A stretch of 63,215 nt of DNA, taken from contig NZ_JAGGPQ010000014.1 in NCBI RefSeq assembly GCF_018613675.1, positions 1 to 63,215 of the forward strand. The letters are read 5' to 3'. The notes under the pieces are model-generated. The model searched no databases, was not told where the DNA came from, and saw only the letters and a program-made list of their open reading frames with translations. A program made the translations under genes and the position numbers. This document shows, in pieces, positions 16,042-24,979 of this stretch. Positions within the stretch are counted from its first letter, which is position 1; the number at the start of each line of letters is the position of its first letter. The stretch is from Arthrobacter sp. ISL-85. Its GTDB lineage: Bacteria; Actinomycetota; Actinomycetes; Actinomycetales; Micrococcaceae.

Positions 16042-16527
16042 CTACATCCGGCCGGCGGTAAGGTCCGGGTCAGCATCAGGATTCGTGCGGCCGGTCTCCT
16101 CGACAGTCAGGGAGGGCGCGGGCTCATCCTGAGACGCCTGGAGGGAGCGCCACACGAGCACGCCGGCCGCGACGATGGCGATTAGTGCGCCGATCCACCA
16201 CCATTTCCTGGACGCTCTCCGTGCAGCCGCCGTCGGCACCGCAGCCTGAACCGCCGCTGCTTTCGGTCCAGCATGCCTTAAGCGCTCGTGGACCCGAGGG
16301 GTCAGTGTCTGTACCCCGCCTGCCAGCTCGTCAGCGAGCTGACGCACAACAGCTTGGAGGCGAGGTGATGCAGTCTCGATGCCGGTGTCCAGCCCGGCTA
16401 CGGCTCTCTGCAGAGCAGCCTGCACCCCGGGGGTCGCCCATTCCTTGCCCTTGGCCAGTTGAGTCCTGAGGTTTTCGGAAAAACGGTGGACCTGCGCGGT
16501 TTCCATGGTGGGTTCTGCCGTTCGCAT
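16042..16527 (-). CDS. Hypothetical single-span membrane protein (161 aa)
   Basis: AGGAGG seven bases upstream fixes the ATG at 16527. Residues 1-95 are an amphipathic helical domain (ENLRTQLAKGKEWATPGVQA, VVRQLADELAGGVQTLTPRV). A basic patch ARRASRK then leads into one membrane helix, about residues 111-127 (WWIGALIAIVAAGVLVW), and an acidic tail of about 30 residues. The helical part resembles actinobacterial coiled-coil or stress-associated hypotheticals; a named family is not recognised. It is probably inserted in the cytoplasmic membrane with the N-terminal domain inside. Confidence 0.7.
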   Translation of the reverse strand: MRTAEPTMETAQVHRFSENLRTQLAKGKEWATPGVQAALQRAVAGLDTGIETASPRLQAVVRQLADELAGGVQTLTPRVHERLRHAGPKAAAVQAAVPTAAARRASRKWWWIGALIAIVAAGVLVWRSLQASQDEPAPSLTVEETGRTNPDADPDLTAGRM

Positions 16528-16879
16528 TAGGTGCCTCCTGGTAGTGATGGATGCCTACGAAAGATCTAAAGGATTGTGACCCCGCATGCGGAGCGCAAGT
16601 TCCGCTTAGGGGCGGACGGCGACTGGGGGGACGAACCGCTGCTTAGGGGGTTCGTTTCGCCGCCGGCCCGGTCTCACCCACGCCGGCCCCAAGGGAAACG
16701 CCACATCTCGTTACAGCAAACATTAGGTCCAGGCTTCACTCCTGTCAGCAGAAAGGGGTACCCATATTTCATGAGGGGGTGAAGCCAAGGATGCTCAGAT
16801 CCTCGCTGTGCCCGCTCCTCCATTCCTGCGGCGAGGAGCCGTCTCCGATGCTGGGGTCGAAGCCCTGGGGCAAAAACGC
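16528..16879. other. Intergenic, with degraded start of ynfA
   Basis: No intact gene. The N-terminal half expected for the YnfA remnant at 16880 is not recognisable here, so the deletion endpoint lies in this interval. Confidence 0.4.
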
Positions 16880-17083
16880 ATCTACGGGTTCGCTGCGACA
16901 CTTCAGCCCGACGCTAACTTCGGCCGGATCCTGGCCGCCTACGGTGGCGTGTTCGTCGCCGGCTCCCTTGCATGGGGAATGGTCTTCGACGGCTTCCGGC
17001 CCGACCGCTGGGATATTACCGGCTCGGTGATCTGCCTGCTCGGAGTGGCCGTGATCATGTTCGCGCCCCGCAGCGCCGGCTAA
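16880..17083 (+). pseudogene. ynfA: YnfA/UPF0060-family membrane protein, C-terminal remnant
   Basis: The frame reads [40 protein letters not shown] and a last membrane helix ([17 protein letters not shown]), which is the C-terminal half of YnfA-type four-helix proteins (about 108-112 residues). The first half, including the opening helices, is missing. It lies directly before the metal-sensing ArsR gene, consistent with the usual company of ynfA in actinobacterial metal-resistance clusters. It is presumably non-functional. Confidence 0.75.
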
Positions 17084-17134
17084 AACTCTTAGTACAGAAT
17101 TGCCTGAATACAGGCACAGATGTAGTTTCGGGTT

Positions 17135-17509
17135 ATGGAAACCCTCACGCACGCCCCGGTGCTGGCACGGTTCGGTTACGCGGTCTCGGATCCGACCCGG
17201 GCCCGGATCCTCCTGGCGCTGGCCACCGAAGCCGCCTACCCGTCCAATCTGGCTGATTCACTCGGGGTGTCACGGCAGAGCATGTCCAACCACCTGACCT
17301 GCCTGCGTGGCTGCGGCCTCGTGGTCGCCGTTCCGGATGGCCGGCGGAGCCGCTATGAACTCGCGGACGCCAGGTTGGGCCATGCCATCACGGACCTGCT
17401 CGGCGTAGTGCTGGCCGTTGACCCTGCCTGCTGCGCACCGGACGGGACGTGCCTGGTACGACCACTGCACTCCAAACCGCACCCACCGCGTCCCGGCGCG
17501 CCGTGCTGA
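17135..17509 (+). CDS. ArsR/SmtB-family metal sensor, CmtR-like
   Basis: A 124-residue winged-helix repressor: PVLARFGYAVSDPTRARILL, then NLADSLGVSRQSMSNHLTCL as the recognition helix and GLVVAVPDGRRSRYELADAR as the wing. Mycobacterial CmtR senses Cd/Pb through Cys57, Cys61 and Cys102. Here HLTCLRGCGLV gives a C-x-x-x-C pair in the recognition-helix region, and DPACCAPDGTC supplies the C-terminal cysteines. That pattern supports Cd/Pb sensing. It heads the metal operon and overlaps the downstream CDF gene, so it most likely represses that operon. Confidence 0.9.
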   Translation: METLTHAPVLARFGYAVSDPTRARILLALATEAAYPSNLADSLGVSRQSMSNHLTCLRGCGLVVAVPDGRRSRYELADARLGHAITDLLGVVLAVDPACCAPDGTCLVRPLHSKPHPPRPGAPC

Positions 17510-18627
17510 ACCGCCGGATTCGGCTCTTCGCCGCTGCGACCATCACGTACAACATTGCCGAGGCCATCGTTACGCTCTGGGCCGGGAATGCCGCGGACTC
17601 CTCGGCGCTGATCGGTTTCGGACTCGACTCAGTGATCGAGGTCGCATCCGCCGTGGCCCTGTCCTGGCAGTTTTCCGCCAAGGCCCCTGAACAGCGCGAG
17701 CACCTGACCCTGCGGATCATCGCGCTCTCCTTCTTCGCCCTCGCCGCGTTCGTCACGGTGGACTCTGTGCGGTCCCTGACCGGCGGCGGCGAAGCGCAGC
17801 ACTCGACCCCGGGCATCGTGATCGCTGCCCTGAGCCTGGCCATCATGCCGGTTCTGTCCTGGGCGCAGCGTCGGGCCGGACGGGAACTCGGATCCAGGAC
17901 CGCGGTCGCTGATTCCAAGCAGACGCTGCTGTGCACCTACCTCTCCGCAGTCCTGCTGGTGGGACTGGTGCTGAACAGCACGCTGGGCTGGTGGTGGGCT
18001 GATGCCGGCGCAGCCCTGGTCATCGCCGCGATCGCCGTCCGGGAAGGCATCAACGCCTGGCGCGGGGATGTCTGCTGCACCGTCCCGCACGGCCACAATA
18101 CGCCCGAGACCGCAACGGATGATTGCTGCGCCGGCTCTGACATGGGCGACGGCGCCGGCCACCACAGCGGCGAGTCCGGGCACGGCACACGCTTAGCTGC
18201 GGAGAGCCAGACCGATGCGCCCGGGGCTGCCGGGTGCTGCGAAGGCTGTAACTCCAAGTCCAGATCCCAAGATCGTCAGCCTGTCGCCGCCGGGCCCGGG
18301 GGAACACTGACCGTGGACTACGAACTGCGCACCATCCCGGGCTGTCCGAACAGCGGTCCGGCCCTGGAACTGTTCCGTCAAGCCCTGGCAGCCGAACGAC
18401 GGGACGCCGGCCGCCTAACGGTCCGTGAGGTAACGTCCGAGGACGAGGCCGAGATGCTGGGTTTCCACGGCTCACCGTCCTTCATCGCCGACGGGCAGGA
18501 CTTGTTTCCTGCCGGGACCGCACCTGCCCTGAGTTGTCGGGTGTACAGCTCGGAGGACAGGATGGCCGGGCTTCCCTCCGCCGGGTCATTGCGCGCCGCC
18601 GTCCGTGTCGCCGCCTCCGACGCATGA
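17449..18627 (+). CDS. Cation diffusion facilitator-like membrane protein fused to a thioredoxin-fold domain
   Basis: Residues about 20-210 are a CDF-type membrane domain: TYNIAEAIVTLWAGNAADSS, then GFGLDSVIEVASAVALSW with the metal-site Asp, and later ADSKQT and WWWADAGAALVIAAIAVREG. Residues about 215-295 form a Cys/His-rich linker (DVCCTVPHGHN, DDCCAGSD, GAAGCCEGCNSK), likely metal-binding. Residues about 296-390 are a thioredoxin-fold domain with IPGCPNS and FHGSPSFIADG. The gene overlaps the end of the CmtR-like gene; a GTG at 17503 is an alternative start matching the usual N-terminus. A frameshifted copy of the last domain lies at 1.26 kb. Role inferred: export or handling of Cd/Pb/Hg-like soft metals, with the tail capturing thiophilic metal. 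Confidence 0.8.
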   Translation: MPGTTTALQTAPTASRRAVLNRRIRLFAAATITYNIAEAIVTLWAGNAADSSALIGFGLDSVIEVASAVALSWQFSAKAPEQREHLTLRIIALSFFALAAFVTVDSVRSLTGGGEAQHSTPGIVIAALSLAIMPVLSWAQRRAGRELGSRTAVADSKQTLLCTYLSAVLLVGLVLNSTLGWWWADAGAALVIAAIAVREGINAWRGDVCCTVPHGHNTPETATDDCCAGSDMGDGAGHHSGESGHGTRLAAESQTDAPGAAGCCEGCNSKSRSQDRQPVAAGPGGTLTVDYELRTIPGCPNSGPALELFRQALAAERRDAGRLTVREVTSEDEAEMLGFHGSPSFIADGQDLFPAGTAPALSCRVYSSEDRMAGLPSAGSLRAAVRVAASDA

Positions 18628-18721
18628 GCGACCGGGACTCCACGCCCCACTGCCCGCCGGTCAGCCTTCCTCGCCCCAACACCTACGCCTGCGCCTACGC
18701 CTACGCCCTGGAGGGCACTAC

Positions 18722-19639
18722 ATGAGCGGACATGACCACGACCACGCCGCTGGTGCAACCAGTCACCGGGGCAAACTGATCGTTGTCTTCTGTGTCACGT
18801 TCGCCGTGATGGTCGCGGAAATCGTCGGCGCGGTCCTCACCGGCAGCCTGGCGCTGCTGGCAGACGCGGGCCACATGTTCACCGACTCGGTTGGGCTGCT
18901 GATCGCCCTGATCGCCGCGTCCCTGGCCCTGAAGCCTGCCACGCTCAAGCGCACCTGGGGGTACAAGCGCGCTGAAATCATCGCCGCCGCAGGGCAGGCG
19001 GCCCTGCTGCTGGGCGTTGGCGGATTCGTCATCATCGAAGGAATCCGGCGGCTTCTCGAGCCCCCGGAGATCGCAGGATCCACCATGCTCTGGTTCGGCG
19101 TCATCGGCCTGGCCGGCAACGCCGTCGGCCTGATCGTTTTATCCTCGGGCCGGAACCACAACTTCAACATGAAGGCCGCCTTCCTCGAAGTCCTCAACGA
19201 CGCCCTGGGATCCGCGGCCGTCATCGCCGCGGCGATCATCATCGCCGTCACCGGCTGGGTCCAGGCCGACGCCGTCGTGTCCCTGCTGATCGGTGTGCTG
19301 ATCATTCCCCGCACCCTGAAGCTGCTCCGCGACACGGTCAACGTGCTGATGGAAAACGCACCGGCCGGCCTGGACCTAGCCAGCGTCCGCGGCCACATCC
19401 TCGCCCTGCCGCACGTCATCGACGTCCCCGACCTGCACGCTTCTCTCGTGGCCTCCGGGACACCGGTGCTTTCCGCCCATGTCACCGTCGAGGACACCTG
19501 CATGACCGACGGGCACGCCGCCACCATCCTGGCGGACCTGCAGCGCTGCGTGGCAGAACACTTCGACGTCAGCGTCGAACACTCCACCTTCCAGATCGAA
19601 CCAGCCGCCCACCGCGACCAGGAAAGCTTGCCGCACTGA
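18722..19639 (+). CDS. Cation diffusion facilitator (CzcD/ZitB-like Zn/Cd exporter)
   Basis: A 305-residue CDF transporter. The His-rich N-terminus HDHDH is followed by six membrane helices. The first metal motif is LLADAGHMFTDSVGLL (HxxxD). The second reads FLEVLNDALGS, with Glu where many members have His. The cytosolic C-terminal domain (VIDVPDLHASLVASG, then LSAHVTVEDTC) has the ferredoxin-like metal-sensing fold. It exports Zn/Cd/Co by proton antiport. The ATG at 18722 is preceded by GGAGG; the longer open frame upstream is not conserved-looking. It is 94 bases after the CDF-fusion gene, probably in the same CmtR-controlled operon, and is followed by a strong terminator. Confidence 0.9.
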   Translation: MSGHDHDHAAGATSHRGKLIVVFCVTFAVMVAEIVGAVLTGSLALLADAGHMFTDSVGLLIALIAASLALKPATLKRTWGYKRAEIIAAAGQAALLLGVGGFVIIEGIRRLLEPPEIAGSTMLWFGVIGLAGNAVGLIVLSSGRNHNFNMKAAFLEVLNDALGSAAVIAAAIIIAVTGWVQADAVVSLLIGVLIIPRTLKLLRDTVNVLMENAPAGLDLASVRGHILALPHVIDVPDLHASLVASGTPVLSAHVTVEDTCMTDGHAATILADLQRCVAEHFDVSVEHSTFQIEPAAHRDQESLPH

Positions 19640-19877
19640 TGACACAGACGGGGAGCCGCCGATCGGTTCGTCGAGCAGCTCGTTGACCGATGTCTGCCCT
19701 TCCAGTTCCCCAGCCTCCCGATTCCGGCCGCTGGGTAAGACCGGTCCCAAGATTACCCGCCTCTGAAGTCACGGTCGCGGGTGGTGCACACTGGCGGGCA
19801 GGTGTAGCCCTCCGCACAGCCCAAAGCTGGGCGGTTTCCAACAACCGACGCAACAGTCCGTGTTGACGCTGACGCCA

Positions 19878-19934
19878 GCAGACGAAAGGACCCCGTCCAG
19901 TCGGTGTTGGCCGGGGTCCTTGCGTCTGCTTTTT
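19878..19934 (+). terminator. Rho-independent terminator after the CDF exporter
   Basis: Arms of 18 bp with one mismatch (GCAGACGAAAGGACCCCG at 19878-19895 and its partner at 19912-19929) are followed by TTTTT. It ends plus-strand transcription of the metal operon; the convergent SulP gene stops eight bases further on. Confidence 0.85.
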
Positions 19935-19942
19935 GATCTTGG

Positions 19943-21466
19943 TTAGTGCCCGGCGCCGAGTTTTCCGCCGAGGCGTTCGCGGATGAGTGTGCTGGCGTTG
20001 TTGAGGCCGATGATCTTCACGTCCTTGCCGTGGCGGTGGTACTTCTCGGTGATGGCGTCCAGCGCTGCAATGGTCGAGGCGTCCCAGAGGTGGGAGGCGT
20101 GCATGTCGATGATGACGTGCTTGGGGTCCAGCGCATACTCGAACTGCGTGTAGAGGTCGTTGGAGGAGGCGAAAAACAGTTCGCCGTTCACAACGTAAGT
20201 CACGGTTTCGTGGCCGGCGACGTTTTCGACCGTACGTTCGACAGTGACCAGGTGCGCGACCCTCCGGGCGAAGAGGACCATGGCGACCAGGACTCCGACG
20301 CCCACGCCGATGGCCAGGTTGTTGGTGGCGACCACGACCAGGACGGTGGCCACCATGACCGCGGTTTCGCTTTTGGGCATCATCCGCAGCGTCGAAGGAC
20401 GGATGCTGTGCCAGTCGAAGGTCGCGACAGAGACAAATATCATGACGGCCACGAGGGCGGCCATGGGGATCAGGGAGACGACTCCGCCGAGGGCGACAAC
20501 GAGGATAAGCAGGAACGTGCCGGCGAGGAAGGTGGAGATCCTGGTGCGGCCACCGGAAGCTTTGACGTTGATCATGGTCTGGCCGATCATCGCGCAACCG
20601 CCCATGCCACCAAAGAAGCCGGTAACGATGTTGGCCACGCCCTGGCCCCAGGCTTCGCGGGTCTTGTGGGAGCGGGTATCGGTGACGTCGTCGACCAGTT
20701 TGGCGGTCATCAGGGATTCGAGCAGCCCAACCATGGCCATGGCCAGGGCGAAGGGGCCGATAATCTGCAGCGTCTCCCAAGTGAGGGGTACGTTAGGGAC
20801 GAACAGCGAGGGCAGGCTGTGCGGGAGTTCGCCCTTGTCGCCGACAGTGGGTACCTTGACGGCGGCCAGGACGGTGATGAGCGTGAGCACGATGATGGCA
20901 ATCAACGGTGCGGGGACCGCTTTGGTCAACCGCGGCAGTCCGAAGACGATCAGCAAGGCCAACGCCGTCAGCGGGTACACCAGCCACGGCACGCCGATGA
21001 GTTCGTGGAGCTGGGCGCTGAAGATCAGGATCGCCAGGGCGTTCACGAACCCGACCATGACCGAACGAGGGATGAACCGCATCAGCTTGGCGACGCCGAG
21101 AAGGCCTAGGATGATCTGCAAAACACCGGCGACGATCACTGTGGCCACGAAGTAGTCCACCCCGTGGCTGCGGACCAACGGGGCGATCACCAGGGCCACG
21201 GCCCCGGTGGCGGCGGAGATCATGGCCGGCCGGCCGCCGACGAGGGAGATGGTCACAGCCATCGTGAACGAAGCGAAAAGCCCGACCCGCGGGTCCACCC
21301 CCGCGATGATGGAGAAAGCGATGGCTTCCGGGATCAATGCCAGGGCGACGACGAGCCCGGCAAGGACTTCAGTCTTAAGCCTGCGCGGGGACTTCAGGGT
21401 CTCCCGGACGGACTGCAACTGCTCCGGGATATAGGCAGGGGCATCCCCCGTGGTTGTGACGGCCAT
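19943..21466 (-). CDS. SulP family inorganic anion transporter with STAS domain
   Basis: A 507-residue protein. The membrane domain (about residues 30-390) begins with [20 protein letters not shown], a variant of the SulP signature in the first helices, and includes [20 protein letters not shown], the conserved G-x-x-x-x-x-x-Q-T-x-x-N segment. Residues about 400-505 form a STAS domain ([40 protein letters not shown]). It transports sulfate or another anion, possibly bicarbonate. The ATG at 21466 is preceded by GGAG; the frame open to 21598 is not conserved-looking. It is divergent from a MerR regulator, which probably controls it. Confidence 0.9.
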   Translation of the reverse strand: MAVTTTGDAPAYIPEQLQSVRETLKSPRRLKTEVLAGLVVALALIPEAIAFSIIAGVDPRVGLFASFTMAVTISLVGGRPAMISAATGAVALVIAPLVRSHGVDYFVATVIVAGVLQIILGLLGVAKLMRFIPRSVMVGFVNALAILIFSAQLHELIGVPWLVYPLTALALLIVFGLPRLTKAVPAPLIAIIVLTLITVLAAVKVPTVGDKGELPHSLPSLFVPNVPLTWETLQIIGPFALAMAMVGLLESLMTAKLVDDVTDTRSHKTREAWGQGVANIVTGFFGGMGGCAMIGQTMINVKASGGRTRISTFLAGTFLLILVVALGGVVSLIPMAALVAVMIFVSVATFDWHSIRPSTLRMMPKSETAVMVATVLVVVATNNLAIGVGVGVLVAMVLFARRVAHLVTVERTVENVAGHETVTYVVNGELFFASSNDLYTQFEYALDPKHVIIDMHASHLWDASTIAALDAITEKYHRHGKDVKIIGLNNASTLIRERLGGKLGAGH

Positions 21467-21590
21467 GAGCCGGCTCCGTTCTGCGTCGTGAAGGCATACT
21501 CGTGCCTTCGTTGTATGAAGAGAAGAGGGGCGCAGCTGCGCGCCGAAAGAAAATTTTAGGGGTCCGCCCTGGCGCCACGGGCGACCACTT

Positions 21591-21643
21591 AAAACCATAC
21601 CCTAACGTGATGGTAGAGTTTAAATTCCGATCTATAGGAGTTC
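21591..21643. promoter_or_regulatory. Likely MerR-type promoter/operator between sulP and the MerR gene
   Basis: ACCCTAACGTGATGGTAGAG (about 21597-21616) resembles the dyad inside elongated spacers of MerR-controlled promoters, of general form ACC..TAACGT..GGT. It lies in the divergent gap of about 180 bases, just ahead of AGGAG at the MerR start. Confidence 0.5.
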
Positions 21644-21646
21644 TTG

Positions 21647-22024
21647 ATGACGGCAAAGACCGGAAACACCATGCACATCGGTGAACTCGCCGAACGTACG
21701 GGATTGTCCTTACGGACCATCAGGCACTACGACGAGGTCGGGCTCCTTCCCGCCACTGCGCGAACAGACGGAGGCTTCCGCGTGTACTCGGAGGACGATT
21801 TCGAGCGGCTCCTGGTCATCAAGCAGATGAAGCCGGTAGGTTTTTCACTGGAGGAGATGGCTGAACTGCTCCGAATATTTGCCACGGGCGACCCGGCCGG
21901 ACTTGTCGAGGCCGACCAGGCAAAGCTTGTTCAGTTCCTTGAGAAAGCCGTCCAGCAACGAGCCAAAATGGCCCGAAACCTGGCCCAAGCAGACGAACTC
22001 ATCGAAAGACTCAGCCGAAGCTAA
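21647..22024 (+). CDS. MerR family transcriptional regulator
   Basis: A 125-residue regulator. MHIGELAERTGLSLRTIRHY and DEVGLLPATARTDGGFRVYS form the winged helix-turn-helix (R-x-Y/H-Y-D-x-x-G-L-L..R.....YR.Y signature). Then come GFSLEEMAELLRIF and a C-terminal dimerisation coiled coil (FLEKAVQQRAKMARNLAQAD). It lacks the cysteines of metal-binding MerR proteins, so metal sensing is unlikely. The divergent SulP gene and the dyad between them suggest it regulates anion transport. The ATG at 21647 with AGGAG is preferred over the TTG three bases earlier. Confidence 0.9.
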   Translation: MTAKTGNTMHIGELAERTGLSLRTIRHYDEVGLLPATARTDGGFRVYSEDDFERLLVIKQMKPVGFSLEEMAELLRIFATGDPAGLVEADQAKLVQFLEKAVQQRAKMARNLAQADELIERLSRS

Positions 22025-22307
22025 GCTACGGGGGCCGGCTGTCCCCACCGAGCATCGATGTCACTGGAAAACCATTCCGCCGGTGCGGGAGCGGGACGGA
22101 GCTGCCCGCGCCCGGGCGGTTCGACCAGCCCCGGCAGCCTTTCGCTTGAACCTGGACGGCGGCATGAGTTGGGCGGTTTCCCACAAACGTCGCGGCAGGT
22201 CTGCCGAACGTATCAGGTTTGTGGGGGTTCGAAGACCAGTACTACTCCCGGAGTGGTGAGTAGCGTTTAGGGTACGGGATTCCCCAGCAGTTTTGCGGGG
22301 GCTGATT
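22025..22307. other. Intergenic
   Basis: No gene is seen between the MerR gene and the convergent small gene at 22308. It includes a partial second copy of sequence near 19810-19830 (GGGCGGTTTCC..CAA), perhaps a scar of rearrangement. Confidence 0.35.
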
Positions 22308-22625
22308 TCATTTTCCGTCGTGCGGGGCGTTGTCTTCGTGTGCTGGGTGCAGGTGTTGCCGGGGGTTGATGTAATTGGTGCTGTAGGGGGCGGTTGGTGG
22401 AGGGGGAAGTTCGTTGATGAGTTCATTGACGGCGTGGGCGACGAGGTCCCGTTCGTGGGCCGGGAGCTCCAAGGATCCGTTGAGATAGGCGTCTACTTCG
22501 TACTCGCCTGCGACGCCTGTGAAGCTGAAGTAGCGGATCCACACCTCGCCGAGGGGAAGCCTGGCTAGTTGCATCGCTTCCCGGGTTGCTTCTGCCTGGC
22601 TGCTGGATTCATCGAACTCGTCCAA
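22308..22625 (-). CDS. Small hypothetical protein linked to a GAF-ANTAR gene (105 aa)
   Basis: It starts at TTG (22625) with AGGAG eight bases upstream, about ten bases after the GAF-ANTAR gene stop, so the two are one operon. The core reads LPLGEVWIRYFSFTGVAGEY, EVDAYLNGSLELPAHERDLV, AHAVNELI. The 77-residue protein at 24220 shares the pattern WLRFWANGGSAGIFEFDAFL and a downstream helix, so both belong to one small family. After the conserved part this copy has a Pro/His-rich tail. Function unknown; the repeated pairing suggests a partner of the GAF-ANTAR sensors. Confidence 0.65.
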   Translation of the reverse strand: MDEFDESSSQAEATREAMQLARLPLGEVWIRYFSFTGVAGEYEVDAYLNGSLELPAHERDLVAHAVNELINELPPPPTAPYSTNYINPRQHLHPAHEDNAPHDGK

Positions 22626-22634
22626 GGGGTTCTC

Positions 22635-23345
22635 CTACTGCTCAGTCATACCCTGGACGATTTCCCGGGCTACCTCATGGAGTGGTTTGCCCTCTCCCCG
22701 GGACGCGGACAACATGATGGTGAAAGCTTCACGCGAGGTGATGTTCATTCTTTCGATGAGGACGCCTTCGGCCCGGGAGATCATGTCGCGGTTTGCCAGG
22801 GCTTCCACCAGCTGCGTGCTGAGCCGTTGCGCTGTTTCGCGGTCCCTGGCGTTGCCGAGCATGACGGCGGCCGGAGCGGCGAGCCGCTCGATCAGGAAAA
22901 CCGAATGGTCATCAAACGCCATCGGGTGTGGGGAGTAGACCTTAAAGGCTCCGATGTGTCGTCCCTGGGTGGTGACTGGGGCGCTGAGGACGGAGCGGAG
23001 GGGAAGGTCTGCGACTGCTGCGGTCCACCGGGGCCAGCGCGTTTCCTGCCTCGCGTCCTGGATGATGATGGCGCGTTGTTCTGCCCAGGCGCTCAGGCAC
23101 GGTCCCTGGCCCAGCTCGTATTGCAGTTTGTCCGCCCGGAGCACCACAGGGTCGGTGACGCCGGCGCTTTCCCGGCGGCCGCGGGCGTTGATGAGAGAGG
23201 CTCCGGCGCCGGCCGAACCTGGCACGGAGTCCTTGAGTACATAGGCCAGGGATTGCACGGCTCTGGCGGCGTTCTCCTCGGTGAGGAAACCGCCTGCCAG
23301 TTGTCCGGTCAGCGCAGCCAGTTCGTTTACTAGGGGATTGTCCAT
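22635..23345 (-). CDS. GAF and ANTAR domain protein
   Basis: Residues about 15-165 form a GAF sensor domain (AVQSLAYVLKDSVPGSAGAG, DKLQYELGQGPCLSAWAEQR, TRWPRWTAAVADLPLRSVLS). Residues about 170-232 are an ANTAR RNA-binding domain (LVEALANRDMISRAEGVLIE, RMNITSREAFTIMLSASRGE). ANTAR proteins bind paired hexaloop hairpins in mRNA leaders to prevent termination; the GAF domain would sense a small ligand or redox state. It is closely similar to the protein at 26388-27104, so the two are recent duplicates. The called ATG is at 23345; a GTG at 23357 is possible. It leads the 22308 gene. Confidence 0.85.
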   Translation of the reverse strand: MDNPLVNELAALTGQLAGGFLTEENAARAVQSLAYVLKDSVPGSAGAGASLINARGRRESAGVTDPVVLRADKLQYELGQGPCLSAWAEQRAIIIQDARQETRWPRWTAAVADLPLRSVLSAPVTTQGRHIGAFKVYSPHPMAFDDHSVFLIERLAAPAAVMLGNARDRETAQRLSTQLVEALANRDMISRAEGVLIERMNITSREAFTIMLSASRGEGKPLHEVAREIVQGMTEQ

Positions 23346-23377
23346 GGCTTTTCTCACCCTTTCGTGCCCTACCGGAG

Positions 23378-24112
23378 CTAGGCCGAATCGAAGTGTGTGG
23401 TGGGCGTGGTGCCGTTGAAGCGTGCCAGGACGGAGAGCGCTACGTCCCTGAGCTTCTCGTTGCGGTTGCTTGAGGCTTTCACCAGGATGCCTACGGCTTG
23501 TTTTTGGTCGCAGCCGGTCTGGGCCATGATCACGCCGGCCGCGAGATCGATCGCTGTCCGTGATTCCAGAGCGGCAGCCAGATCCGCAGACTTTTCTGCC
23601 TGTGTTTGCAGCTTCACGCTCAACGTCACCGCCCGCGCCGCCACCGCCGTGAAGTCCAAAAGGGTCTTTTTCACGTTGTCAGGGACCGGGCCGGGGTGGG
23701 GGCTGTACGTGTTCAGTGCGGCCGCCCCTGCTGTTTTCAGGGCGATCGGAATGGCTAAAATCGACCGCATCGGGCTCCCGGTCATGGCCCTGGTGTACCG
23801 CGGCCACCGTGTTTCAGTCCGCAGGTCAACAACCTCACAGACCTGTCCCGTCCTGGCGGTCTGCATGCACGGGCCCTGATTCGATGCGTACTGCACCTCA
23901 TCCATGACCGCTGTTTCAGGATCGCTGCTGCAGACTGTGACCGGCCGGCGGTTCCTCCACACGGTCACACTGCAATGGGCCTCGGTCAGGACCTGGCCAA
24001 GCTCACGGGTTGAAATCTCCACCAACCGCTGCAGGAACACTGCCATGTCCGGGCTGTCCAGGAGCACGTCTATCAGCACATCAGTCCCGGAGTGCGTCAG
24101 CTTGGTATTCAC
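23378..24112 (-). CDS. GAF and ANTAR domain protein
   Basis: A 244-residue protein starting at GTG (24112) with AGGAG upstream. The GAF region includes AHCSVTVWRNRRPVTVCSSD, VQYASNQGPCMQTARTGQVC and TRWPRYTRAMTGSPMRSILA. ANTAR follows at about residues 175-235 (ADLAAALESRTAIDLAAGVI, MAQTGCDQKQAVGILVKASS). It differs from the 22635/26388 pair and is nearer to the protein at 24980. Antiterminator function is inferred from the family. The gene sits just upstream of the 22635 operon on the same strand (33 bases), so they may be co-transcribed. Confidence 0.85.
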   Translation of the reverse strand: MNTKLTHSGTDVLIDVLLDSPDMAVFLQRLVEISTRELGQVLTEAHCSVTVWRNRRPVTVCSSDPETAVMDEVQYASNQGPCMQTARTGQVCEVVDLRTETRWPRYTRAMTGSPMRSILAIPIALKTAGAAALNTYSPHPGPVPDNVKKTLLDFTAVAARAVTLSVKLQTQAEKSADLAAALESRTAIDLAAGVIMAQTGCDQKQAVGILVKASSNRNEKLRDVALSVLARFNGTTPTTHFDSA

Positions 24113-24219
24113 AAAATCTCCTGCCTGCCGCCCTGAGCGGTACGTGTGTTCCTGTCCATCCCCTTACCCAGACCTGAGGGAAAGAACTGCTATGGGTCAG
24201 GCGGGCCCTGGTCTGCCGA

Positions 24220-24453
24220 TTACCAGCGGGCCAGAGTCGGGATGGAAGCGAGGAAGCGGCAGGACAGGTCATCGACCGCGTAGTCGAGAATCTCCACTTC
24301 GAACACGTCCGGGTCCCGGAGCCCGTGCAGGAAAGCGTCGAACTCGAAGATGCCCGCGCTTCCTCCGTTGGCCCAGAACCTCAGCCATAACTCCTCAAGC
24401 CAACCCGGGTCCTGCAGGACCATCACCCGGGCCACCTGTTGTGAATTTCCCAT
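24220..24453 (-). CDS. Small hypothetical protein, paralogue of the 22308 product (77 aa)
   Basis: Its pattern LEELWLRFWANGGSAGIFEF, DAFLHGLRDPDVFEVEILDY matches the 22308-encoded protein (VWIRYFSFTGVAGEYEVDAY). GTGAGGG precedes the ATG. It is the first gene in a minus-strand series followed by two GAF-ANTAR genes. No enzyme motif is visible. The repeated neighbourhood with GAF-ANTAR genes is the only functional clue. Confidence 0.6.
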   Translation of the reverse strand: MGNSQQVARVMVLQDPGWLEELWLRFWANGGSAGIFEFDAFLHGLRDPDVFEVEILDYAVDDLSCRFLASIPTLARW

Positions 24454-24979
24454 GCGGCGCCCTCACCACTGTCGGTGGACTATCGCTTTGAAGCGCCCCT
24501 CTACTCGAGACACTATCCACGATGACAGCTAAGGCACCCCGTCACAACCCCCGAAAAGCGCGCGAGAGAAGCTTGCCACGCATGAGACCTTTGGGTTACC
24601 GCGGGTAGCATCGGCCTGCCGGGGTCACCGGCGCACGGAAGTCGGAGGTGACACTGAACCGCCCACAACTTTGGCAGCATTTGGCGAGGCCCGGTTCAGC
24701 TCCAAGGTTCGGAAAGATCAATTCTGAGGTGGCCCCTGGCCGGAGAACCAGGAACCATTGGATGGCTCACTGCAGTAGCGGTGGAGAACCGTGAGGTACT
24801 GCCCCAAGCTGTCGACAGCGGAACCCCTGCTGCCACAACCAGGTTTCCGCGTGGGTAGGGCAGCCGACTGGATGGAGCTGTCCGTGAACTCCGGTCTAAA
24901 TATCCGTCGGACAAAACGGGTAAGTGATTGGGTAGTCCTGTCTGTTGTGTCATAGTCATGCTGCTTCTAGGTTGGTGTA
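24454..24979. other. Intergenic, about 525 bases between divergent genes
   Basis: Should contain the promoters of the 24220 series (minus) and the 24980 gene (plus). I see no gene and no clear dual hexaloop hairpin by eye. Open frames here are not protein-like. Confidence 0.4.

Noticed and set aside
19569..20780. 403-residue open frame on the minus strand
   Set aside because: It is a shadow of the SulP gene: composition is Arg/His/Pro-rich without domains and it overlaps the clear transporter frame.
19946..21109. 387-residue plus-strand open frame opposite sulP
   Set aside because: Gly/Asp/His-rich antisense shadow of the transporter; no ribosome binding site or family match.
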